From contig JAAXQD010000204.1 of assembly GCA_012974475.1 (NCBI GenBank), positions 1-11,432 on the forward strand: 11,432 nt of DNA. Reading direction: 5' to 3'. Under the pieces are notes generated by a model, which worked only from the letters and a program-made list of their open reading frames with translations, did no database searches and had not been told where the DNA came from. Numbering within the stretch: the first letter of the stretch is position 1; each line of letters begins with the position of its first letter. This stretch comes from Desulfobacterales bacterium. GTDB lineage: Bacteria > Desulfobacterota > Desulfobacteria > Desulfobacterales > UBA11574. This document shows positions 6,515-11,432 of this stretch, one piece after another. The position numbers were made by a program, and so were the translations under genes.

Positions 6515-7224
6515 TACGTTTGCAAAAATTTCTTTCAGAAGCCGGCATCTGTTCGAGGAGAAAGGGGGAGACGTATATCCAGGCAGGGCTTGTCCGTGTC
6601 AACGACAAGGTCGTTACGGAACTCGGCACAAAGATTGACCCCGAGAAAGATCGTATAGAATTCAAGGGCAGGGGGGTGACCTTAAAAAACGATCCGGTAT
6701 ATATTGTCCTCAACAAGCCGAGAGGATATGTATCAAGCTGCAGCCAGCCCGGAGACAAGACCGTGATGGACCTTATAAAAATTCCTCAGCGAATTTATCC
6801 CGTAGGCCGGCTCGACAAGGACTCCACCGGACTTTTAATTCTGACCAATGATGGAAGTCTTCATCACCGGCTATCGCATCCTTCCTTTGATCACGAAAAG
6901 GAATACGATGTAACGGTGTCAAAGCCGATAACCGATGGTGCACTAAAAAATATTTCCAAGGGGATGCCGATGATGGGAACAAAAACAAGACCTGCAGAGA
7001 TTAAAAGAATCTCCCCCAAACGTTTTCGCATCGTGCTCAAGGAAGGAAAGAACAGACAGATTAGACGAATGGTTCGAAAAGTGGGAAGCCACGTTACGAG
7101 ATTAAAACGGATACGGGTTTCGAATATAGAACTCAAAAGGCTTGCCGCAGGAGACTGGCGTTATTTGACGGAAAAAGAAAAAAAAAGGCTTATGACCTTA
7201 ATATTCCTGGAAAATGCTGGTTGA
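6505..7224 (+). CDS. S4-domain rRNA pseudouridine synthase (RsuA/RluB/RluF family)
   Basis: A 239-residue cytosolic enzyme that converts a specific rRNA uridine to pseudouridine. An N-terminal S4 RNA-binding domain (about residues 1-60; RLQKFLSEAGICSRRKGE, AGLVRVND) is followed by the catalytic domain. The latter has NKPRGYVSS, the active-site motif GRLDKDSTGLL with nucleophile D104, and EGKNRQIRRM. The last motif is closer to RluF than to RsuA as I recall them, while the overall layout also fits RluB, so the target base is left open. ATG 6505 is chosen because the protein then begins MSLIRLQKFLS, the usual family start. An in-frame TTG at 6460 adds 15 residues without homology. It starts 127 bases after argJ with no visible terminator between them, so it may share a transcript. 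Confidence 0.9.
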   Translation: MSLIRLQKFLSEAGICSRRKGETYIQAGLVRVNDKVVTELGTKIDPEKDRIEFKGRGVTLKNDPVYIVLNKPRGYVSSCSQPGDKTVMDLIKIPQRIYPVGRLDKDSTGLLILTNDGSLHHRLSHPSFDHEKEYDVTVSKPITDGALKNISKGMPMMGTKTRPAEIKRISPKRFRIVLKEGKNRQIRRMVRKVGSHVTRLKRIRVSNIELKRLAAGDWRYLTEKEKKRLMTLIFLENAG

Positions 7225-7309
7225 CATCCACCTCCCAATAGGTTAAGAGGAAAAGACTCCAAAGTGGATGCCAAAATTTTTCCCATTCATTCCTAAAAAA
7301 GGACATGTC

Positions 7310-7750
7310 ATGATTAGATTTGGGCCGGCGGTCCGGGAGATGAAAAGCATGTCCAGCGAGGACATTTTTTCATCACGATTGAAACTTCTTATCATCATGG
7401 CCAAGGCGTTTTTAAAAGACTGCCCTATCGGGAAATATCGAAAGCAAGCCATCATAGAAAACTCCCACTTTGTTTTTTATCAATCTCTGAAACTGTCCAG
7501 TGAAATAGGCCCTATTAAAAACGACGATTCAAGGACACAACCCGGCAGGGCCGCCACGGGTGAATTGTACGAGGAGTATTTCTTCTATCAGAGAACCCAG
7601 CTTCTTGCGGTAATGGCCAAAGCCCTGGCAGAAGGCCGTCTGAAGGGGAAGGCCAGAAGAAAGGCCCTTCAAGACAATTTGGACAGAATCTGTGAAACGC
7701 TGACATTCAACTTCCACATCAAAGACGTGAACTTCCTAAAAGTAGCGTGA
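7310..7750 (+). CDS. Unrecognised protein with internal duplication
   Basis: I do not recognise this 146-residue protein. It has no signal peptide or membrane segment and looks helical and basic. It contains an ungapped internal repeat at a 72-residue offset: LLIIMAKA (26-33) matches LLAVMAKA (98-105), G41-K42 matches G113-K114, R44 matches R116, A47 matches A119, and N51 matches N123. The linker (about 62-90) is polar. It therefore looks like two copies of a small helical module. ATG 7310 has AAAGGA (7298-7303) six bases upstream; an in-frame ATG at 7268 lacks a well-spaced site. Its TGA overlaps the GTG of the receiver-domain gene in the string GTGA, so the two are translationally coupled and probably act together. 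A TTGACA at 7221-7226 may be a -35 box, but its -10 is poor. Confidence 0.75.
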   Translation: MIRFGPAVREMKSMSSEDIFSSRLKLLIIMAKAFLKDCPIGKYRKQAIIENSHFVFYQSLKLSSEIGPIKNDDSRTQPGRAATGELYEEYFFYQRTQLLAVMAKALAEGRLKGKARRKALQDNLDRICETLTFNFHIKDVNFLKVA

Positions 7751-8124
7751 GCCAAGTCAATATTCCAAATGTAAAAATAGCGGTAATTGACGATGATTTG
7801 CTGGCCCGAGATTTTATCGTCACTGTTTTAATGTATTGTGTTAACAGGGATGTTCTAAGTTTCGACAGCGGTCTTGCGGCTTGGCAATACATCAAGGATC
7901 ACGGAAGTCTTGACATTATTATTTCCGGAATCGATGTTCCCGGTTTGAGCGGCTTTAAACTCCTTTCCAAATTCAAAAAAAAATATCCGGAAAAAAAATG
8001 TATTCTGATGTCCGCCGATCCTGCCCATGAGCCATCGGCCAGGGACTCGGGAGCAGATGCTTTCCTTGCCAAACCTGTGAGTGTAAATGACCTCTTTAAG
8101 GTTGTGGAAACCTTTGTTGTGTGA
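7747..8124 (+). CDS. Stand-alone response-regulator receiver domain, degenerate
   Basis: A 125-residue CheY-like single receiver domain with no output domain. The acidic pocket is present (D15-D17 in VIDDD), as are the switch serine S89 (ILMSAD) and the conserved lysine K109 in AKP. The phospho-acceptor site reads IISGIDVPGLSG against IISDWNMPNMDG-like sequences, so the acceptor aspartate is G61; an aspartate lies two residues later (D63). It may be a phosphorylation-independent pseudo-receiver, or D63 may act in its place. The GTG start at 7747 overlaps the previous gene's stop by four bases, and there is no separate ribosome site, which indicates coupling. In sequence it belongs to the chemotaxis/two-component receiver superfamily; its partner kinase, if any, is not in the window. 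Confidence 0.85.
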   Translation: MSQVNIPNVKIAVIDDDLLARDFIVTVLMYCVNRDVLSFDSGLAAWQYIKDHGSLDIIISGIDVPGLSGFKLLSKFKKKYPEKKCILMSADPAHEPSARDSGADAFLAKPVSVNDLFKVVETFVV

Positions 8125-8142
8125 AGTCAATGAACCTGTCTC

Positions 8143-8156
8143 GAAAAAATTTTTTC
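8143..8156. other. A6T6 palindrome between converging genes
   Basis: GAAAAAATTTTTTC is a perfect palindrome between the ends of the receiver gene and the lipoprotein gene, overlapping the latter's stop codon. It could help termination on both strands, but there is no GC stem, so the role is uncertain. Confidence 0.25.
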
Positions 8157-8799
8157 ATCCGTTCTTGATCGGTGTAATGACAATGCTCACCCGTCTATTC
8201 ATGGCGTCATCTGAAGAGATGGGTTGTGATTCTCCGTAGCCTACGGTCTGAATTCTTGCCGGATCGACCCCCTTTTGTACCAATGCATTCTTGACCGACA
8301 AAGCCCGTTTTTCAGACAGCGTTTGATTGTAAGCTTCAGAACCCTTTGAATCGGTATGCCCCTCCACTCGGATGGTTGTCTGCGGATATTTGTTGAGTAT
8401 GCCGGCGACTCTGTCCATTTCGGTGTATGCACCGGGTTCAAGGGCCGAAGAGTCAAAGGCAAAAAAGGACTCGGACTTGAACGTCGCGGTCAAAACATCC
8501 TGGGTCCTCTGGATACTGACGGCGTCATTTTGAGCCATGGCATCCCTCATCTCTTGCTCCTGTCTGTCCATATACGCACCGATTTGATGACCGGCGAGCC
8601 CACCCACAGCGGCGCCGATTCCAGCCCCGACCAGTGTTGCTGTTGTATTTCTTCCAATGGCTTGACCGAGAAGCGCTCCACCGGCAGCGCCGGCCAAGAC
8701 ACCTGTCTTTGCGCCTTTTTCTTTGTTGGTCGTTCCTGCACAGGAAAAAATAAATGTCAGAAGTATCAAACATGCAATTATGGATATTGTTCTTTTCAT
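8155..8799 (-). CDS. Glycine-zipper / OmpA-domain outer-membrane lipoprotein
   Basis: A 214-residue lipoprotein probably anchored in the outer membrane and bound to peptidoglycan. Residues 1-20 are a lipoprotein signal ending in the lipobox IFSC, with C20 as the lipidated residue. A glycine-rich segment (about 30-75, repeated GAGIGAAVGGLAG-like motifs) is a glycine-zipper domain. The C-terminal OmpA-like domain (about 111-210) holds VEGHTDSKG and NQTLSEKRA, whose D150 and R165 are the usual diaminopimelate-binding pair, and ends with NRRVSIVI. This combination is widespread in Gram-negative envelope proteins of the YiaD/Pal type. ATG 8799 is chosen because AGGAG lies eight bases upstream and the signal peptide then starts MKRT. 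It is transcribed alone from its own promoter at 8860-8888, converging on the receiver gene. Confidence 0.92.
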   Translation of the reverse strand: MKRTISIIACLILLTFIFSCAGTTNKEKGAKTGVLAGAAGGALLGQAIGRNTTATLVGAGIGAAVGGLAGHQIGAYMDRQEQEMRDAMAQNDAVSIQRTQDVLTATFKSESFFAFDSSALEPGAYTEMDRVAGILNKYPQTTIRVEGHTDSKGSEAYNQTLSEKRALSVKNALVQKGVDPARIQTVGYGESQPISSDDAMNRRVSIVITPIKNG

Positions 8800-8859
8800 G
8801 GTATCGCTCCTAAATTTGTTGGTGATTATCTTCATCCTAATCCTATTTTTTGAGTGCAA

Positions 8860-8888
8860 TGTATACTAAAGTGAGAATTATGTGTCAA
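8860..8888 (-). promoter_or_regulatory. Sigma-70-type promoter for the lipoprotein gene
   Basis: On the minus strand, a perfect TTGACA (8888-8883), a 17-base spacer and TATACA (8865-8860) make a strong promoter. The transcript would begin near 8853, about 54 bases before ATG 8799. Confidence 0.7.
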
Positions 8889-9248
8889 GAAACATAGGGC
8901 CTTCCAAAGAAATACAAAAGCATTTCAGCACGTTAGGCCAGATTGTGATCGAAGCCGAAGCCGGGTGTCTGCCGGGTAAACCTTTTTGCCATATAAACGT
9001 CTAAGAATATAAAATAAAATTCTAAATTGAGTTGAAACACGAATCGACTCAATGCTAGACAGAGCGGTGGGGCCTGGATTATCACTTGCACCGCAAGAAA
9101 ACTTAAGGTAAATAGTAGGTTAAATATTAGACTTCAGTTCCTGAATAGAAATTTTTTGATTTATCCGGGCCGATCCGTACAGGGGGCTTGTCGTTTCTGA
9201 GCAGAAAAGATCCGTCAGCGGGGCATAAGATTTGGAGATTGGCTTTTG
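8889..9248. other. Gene-free region with several inverted repeats
   Basis: About 360 bases between the divergent lipoprotein and sigma-factor genes hold no convincing gene; the best short frames have no ribosome site. It does hold structure. There is a ten-pair hairpin at 9026-9053, GCGGTG/CACCGC arms at 9064-9069 and 9089-9094, and a TTTCTG-AG-CAGAAA inverted repeat at 9194-9207. A duplicated CCGGGT lies at 8961-8977. No tRNA and no riboswitch class was recognised. Confidence 0.5.
9026..9053. repeat. Ten-base-pair inverted repeat / hairpin
   Basis: ATTGAGTTGA (9026-9035) pairs with TCGACTCAAT (9044-9053) over ten positions with one G-U, around an eight-base loop. No T run follows on either side, so it is not a simple terminator. 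It may be an operator or part of a structured leader RNA. Confidence 0.5.
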
Positions 9249-9254
9249 TATAAT
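9249..9254 (+). promoter_or_regulatory. Possible -10 box for the sigma-factor operon
   Basis: A perfect TATAAT lies 63 bases before the sigma-factor ATG, immediately preceded by TG, but without a recognisable -35 hexamer at 16-18 bases. It could be an activator-dependent promoter. A typical ECF-type self-regulated promoter was looked for and not convincingly seen. Confidence 0.3.
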
Positions 9255-9317
9255 AGTGCGGGAAGAGCGTTAATTGGAGCAGGTCGGAACCCAAAAGCCG
9301 GACGGGATGACTCCCCT

Positions 9318-9914
9318 ATGTCATTGGAAGATAAAGAGTTGGTTGCTCGGGCGCAGCATGATGATCCGTCGGCTTTTGAAATTCTTGTCCGACGATATCA
9401 GGAAAAAGCATATGCCATCGCTTACAATATGTGCTCCGGGGATACCGAAGAAGCCCAAGAACTTACACAAGAGGCCTTTCTACGTGCTTTCCGGAGTTTA
9501 AAAAACTTTCGAGGAAAATCGTCTTTTTATACCTGGTTTTATCGCATTCTCGTAAATACGTGTTTAGACAGTCGACGCCGGCGGAAAAGATGGGAGAGAA
9601 TATTTACATTTTGGCGGCGTGATCGGCGTGAGCGAACAGACTCCAAAGAGATGGATGAAGATTATCCGGATCCGGGGGTAAATTCTAATCCCATGACTGC
9701 ATTAAACGGAAAACAACTTGCCCAGGAAATCAGTCAGGCCCTGGAGACGCTCCCTGAAAAACAGCGCGTCATTTTTCAGTTGAAAGTTTTCCATGGAATG
9801 AAAATACGGGAAATTGCTCAGATTGTGGGATCGGCGGAGGGAACGGTCAAGAGCCATCTCTTCCGCGCCACCCATTTTTTAAGAGATGCTTTACAAGATT
9901 GGGTCCAGCCATAG
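9318..9914 (+). CDS. ECF RNA polymerase sigma factor (RpoE-like, sigma-70 family)
   Basis: A 198-residue extracytoplasmic-function sigma factor that would direct RNA polymerase to stress promoters. Region 2 (about 20-90) contains FEILVRRYQEKAY, the core-binding and -10 recognition stretch EAQELTQEAFLRAFRSL, and FYTWFYRILVNTCLDSRRRRKR. Region 4 (about 138-190) contains LETLPEKQRVIFQLK and the helix-turn-helix MKIREIAQIVGSAEGTVKSH. There is no region 3, as expected. ATG 9318 is used: an in-frame TTG at 9246 overlaps the TATAAT and would add 24 unrelated residues. The ribosome site is weak (GGGATGA). The gene ends 11 bases before the anti-sigma ATG, a standard sigma/anti-sigma pairing, so activity is probably held in check at the membrane. 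Confidence 0.93.
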   Translation: MSLEDKELVARAQHDDPSAFEILVRRYQEKAYAIAYNMCSGDTEEAQELTQEAFLRAFRSLKNFRGKSSFYTWFYRILVNTCLDSRRRRKRWERIFTFWRRDRRERTDSKEMDEDYPDPGVNSNPMTALNGKQLAQEISQALETLPEKQRVIFQLKVFHGMKIREIAQIVGSAEGTVKSHLFRATHFLRDALQDWVQP

Positions 9915-9925
9915 GAGGTGTGTTT

Positions 9926-10438
9926 ATGAAAAATTGTCGCCATTGGCAAGAGACACTCTGGTTGGAAGTGCACGGGGAACTGGGTTCTGAAGAACAGGGT
10001 AAATGGGAGAATCACCTTTCGACATGCAATGCCTGCTTGCAGGAGCGAAACCGTTTGATCCATCTGCTTGAAAATGTAAAGGAAGCCATGCCGGAACCGT
10101 CGCTTTCCCGTGAGAGCGCCCGGGCCCTCCATACCGCCGTTACAGAGAAACTCACAGAGAAACACCACAGGGGGTGGTGGCAAAATCCGTTTTTGGCAGG
10201 GTATATCAAGCCCGCACATGTGGCGGCTGTGTGCGGTATGCTGGTCGTGGCTTTTGGGTGGATCGGCATAAGGGGAATTCAACAATCACCAACGGTTAAG
10301 ATAGCCTCGGACGTCGGCGTGGAAGAAAAAATGATCGTCAAACATATTGACATTCTTGAAAACCTGGATTTATTGGAAGAGATGGAGACCCTCGAAAAAT
10401 TGGATCAAGTGATGGGTCGAAAAAACGCCACGATATAA
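9926..10438 (+). CDS. Membrane-bound zinc-finger anti-sigma factor
   Basis: A 170-residue inner-membrane protein. The N-terminal cytoplasmic part carries the zinc-binding anti-sigma motif H30-x3-C34-x2-C37 (ENHLSTCNAC), characteristic of zf-HC2/ZAS proteins that sequester ECF sigma factors. A single hydrophobic segment follows (about 98-117, AHVAAVCGMLVVAFGWIGI). The rest, about 53 residues, would be periplasmic and ends in an acidic leucine-rich stretch (about 140-163, ENLDLLEEMETLEKLD) that may form a coiled coil. ATG 9926 has an ideal Shine-Dalgarno AGGAGGTG (9913-9920). The position directly after the sigma gene identifies its partner. The signal and the release mechanism (proteolysis or conformational change) cannot be told from sequence. 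Confidence 0.88.
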   Translation: MKNCRHWQETLWLEVHGELGSEEQGKWENHLSTCNACLQERNRLIHLLENVKEAMPEPSLSRESARALHTAVTEKLTEKHHRGWWQNPFLAGYIKPAHVAAVCGMLVVAFGWIGIRGIQQSPTVKIASDVGVEEKMIVKHIDILENLDLLEEMETLEKLDQVMGRKNATI

Positions 10439-10450
10439 GGCCCGATTTTC

Positions 10451-11062
10451 GTGAGCATGTTCGGGATAAAAAATACTCTGGATTTATCGACGATGATGAG
10501 AGACAAATACAGATCGTTTAAATACTTGAAGCCGTTGACGCTTGTTTTAGCTTTTGTGCTTATAATACTCCTTTCTTCTCCAACCTTAAGCTTTAGCCGG
10601 TCGAAAAAGTATAACGGAGCGGATCAGCACTTTAGAACACAAAAGACCTACAAAGAGGCGGCGTCGAGCCATCGGCAGTCTATGGATTACCGAAATTTTC
10701 AAACAACTTACCCTCCGGCAGACCGGGAGAGACAATTTCTACTTCAGGTAAAAAACTACAAAAAAGGTTATAAGAAATTGTCTCCTGAAGAAAAAAAGAT
10801 GCTCAAGAGAAAGTATCAGCAATGGCAGTCGATGCCCGAGGAAAGGCAGCAACTCTTGCGTCAGCGCATGGAGAAGTGGAAGCAGCTTCCTTCCCAAGAG
10901 CAAGAACTTATGCAGGAGCGCTTTCAGAAATGGCAAAAACTCCCTCCGGAAGAACGGGAGCGAACCCGGGAAAAGCTTCGAAAATGGAATGCGTTGCCTC
11001 CAGATGAAAAAGAGCAAATCCTCCAAAAATTTCGCGGCCCAGGATCCAAACGCCGTCCATAG
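10451..11062 (+). CDS. Exported DUF3106-type repeat protein
   Basis: A protein of up to 203 residues, third in the sigma/anti-sigma cassette. A basic N-terminus and a hydrophobic segment (about residues 29-49, LTLVLAFVLIILLSSPTLSFS) form a signal peptide or membrane anchor, so the rest is probably periplasmic. The second half is strongly charged and consists of five consecutive 18-residue repeats (residues 107-196), each beginning with W or Y, then L/M-P and E/Q-rich helix. This matches the DUF3106 pattern as I remember it, whose function is unknown. The start is uncertain: GTG 10451, ATG 10457, 10493 and 10496 are all in frame and none has a good ribosome site. The signal peptide is kept with any of them. 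It is presumably an envelope effector or sensor for the sigma system. Confidence 0.8.
   Translation: MSMFGIKNTLDLSTMMRDKYRSFKYLKPLTLVLAFVLIILLSSPTLSFSRSKKYNGADQHFRTQKTYKEAASSHRQSMDYRNFQTTYPPADRERQFLLQVKNYKKGYKKLSPEEKKMLKRKYQQWQSMPEERQQLLRQRMEKWKQLPSQEQELMQERFQKWQKLPPEERERTREKLRKWNALPPDEKEQILQKFRGPGSKRRP
10769..11038 (+). repeat. Five tandem 54-bp coding repeats
   Basis: Five in-register units of 54 bases encode 18-residue repeats starting YKKLSPEE, WQSMPEER, WKQLPSQE, WQKLPPEE and WNALPPDE. The protein pattern is well kept while the DNA has diverged, so selection appears to act on the repeat structure rather than recent slippage having made it. Confidence 0.85.
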
Positions 11063-11101
11063 GATATTCACACCCAAGACGTTCAACGCTAATTGAGCCT
11101 C

Positions 11102-11383
11102 TTACCAACTGTGCTTCAATCCTTCATACTGTTTAATTGCAGATGGATTGGCCAGATGGGCGTATGAATACCCTGCATCCATAAGGCCGTCCACCAGCCA
11201 ATACCAGTTGAAGGTGGATTCAACCACAAATCCTTTGATTTGATCCCGAAAAGGGTCTAGTGTTTGTAAGATGTGTTCAAGATGATTCGGAACTCTTTTT
11301 TTGAACACGCGATTGAATGCTTTGTCCATAATACCGATGTAAGTATTTCTTGAATGAAGATCTAATCCGGCGTATAGTTCCAT
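11102..11383 (-). pseudogene. IS110-family transposase, truncated 5' part
   Basis: Ninety-three residues of the N-terminal DEDD (RuvC-like) domain of an IS110-family transposase, normally about 300-400 residues. The first motif is YAGLDLHSRNTYIGIMD with D8, and the second is VVESTFNWYWLVDGL with E55. The conserved SAIKQYEGLKHS follows and would normally run into a D-x-x-D-A stretch carrying the remaining catalytic aspartates. Here it ends in W and TAA, and no continuation is found in any frame over the 39 bases before the DUF3106 gene. The start is intact, with an excellent AGGAGGTG seven bases or so before ATG 11383. The fragment cannot be an active transposase by itself. The breakpoint is near 11107-11110. 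Confidence 0.8.
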
Positions 11384-11432
11384 TGAGCACCTCCTTTTGT
11401 TAAAGGGTTGTTAATAGTGTTAGCCACTTATA
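11102..11432 (-). mobile_element. Remnant of an IS110-family insertion sequence
   Basis: The truncated transposase and 49 bases of its upstream region extend to the right edge. IS110 elements lack the usual terminal inverted repeats and in several studied members the untranslated end upstream of the gene encodes the bridge RNA; that end would lie mostly outside this window. The 3' portion of the element is missing on the left side, so only a remnant is present. Confidence 0.65.

Noticed and set aside
8356..8853. 165-codon open frame on the plus strand
   Set aside because: Antisense to the OmpA-domain lipoprotein, with low-complexity Cys/Gly-rich translation and no ribosome site.
8941..9000. 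Possible riboswitch in the GCCGAAGCCGGGTG region
   Set aside because: Compared by eye with cobalamin and c-di-GMP aptamers; the core conserved strings are absent.
9054..9113. 19-codon frame starting ATG CTA GAC
   Set aside because: No ribosome site and no recognisable sequence; too short to support.
9246..9317. N-terminal extension of the sigma factor from a TTG start
   Set aside because: The TTG precedes and overlaps the TATAAT box, and the extra residues do not resemble ECF sigma factors.
9818..10285. 155-codon open frame on the minus strand
   Set aside because: Antisense across the sigma/anti-sigma junction; both sense genes have clear domains and a strong ribosome site.
1..11432. tRNA, rRNA or CRISPR elements
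   Set aside because: No T-arm consensus strings, rRNA segments or regularly spaced direct repeats were seen on either strand.

Overview
The window looks like chromosomal DNA of a Desulfobacterota (delta-proteobacterial) anaerobe, most likely a sulfate reducer of the Desulfobacterales type. This rests on a PxxKW-type cysteine-rich small protein, a short dual-CxxC gene whose in-frame UGA appears to encode selenocysteine, and an ECF sigma / zinc-finger anti-sigma / DUF3106 cassette. These family names come from memory; no search was run. Base composition is moderate, housekeeping genes are mixed with small lineage-specific genes, and no prophage or CRISPR array is visible.

Left part (1-4070). 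A near-consensus promoter (174-202) and a leader with a terminator-like hairpin precede a 92-residue cysteine-rich protein, which ends at a strong intrinsic terminator (594-624). A second promoter (694-721) drives a fold-type I PLP aminotransferase and, 33 bases later, a ClC-family chloride transporter or channel with two C-terminal CBS domains. The ClC protein has valine where the antiporter proton glutamate normally sits.

Middle part (4070-8125). On the minus strand lies truA (tRNA pseudouridine synthase). Twelve bases upstream of it, and presumably in the same transcript, is a 60-codon gene (4822-5004) that gene callers miss because codon 21 is UGA. The UGA is followed by a hairpin with a GGUC apex resembling the fdhF selenocysteine insertion element. 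This is the best discovery candidate in the window. Divergently transcribed are argJ (arginine biosynthesis), an S4-domain rRNA pseudouridine synthase, an unrecognised 146-residue protein built from an internal duplication, and, overlapping it by four bases, a stand-alone receiver domain that has lost its phospho-acceptor aspartate.

Right part (8125-11432). A minus-strand lipoprotein with a glycine-zipper segment and an OmpA peptidoglycan-binding domain has its own consensus-like promoter. About 360 bases without a convincing gene follow, holding several inverted repeats. Next is a plus-strand envelope-stress-like cassette: ECF sigma factor, membrane-bound zinc-finger anti-sigma factor, and an exported protein with five tandem 18-residue repeats. 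The window ends in the 5' half of an IS110-family transposase on the minus strand, cut off abruptly next to the cassette.
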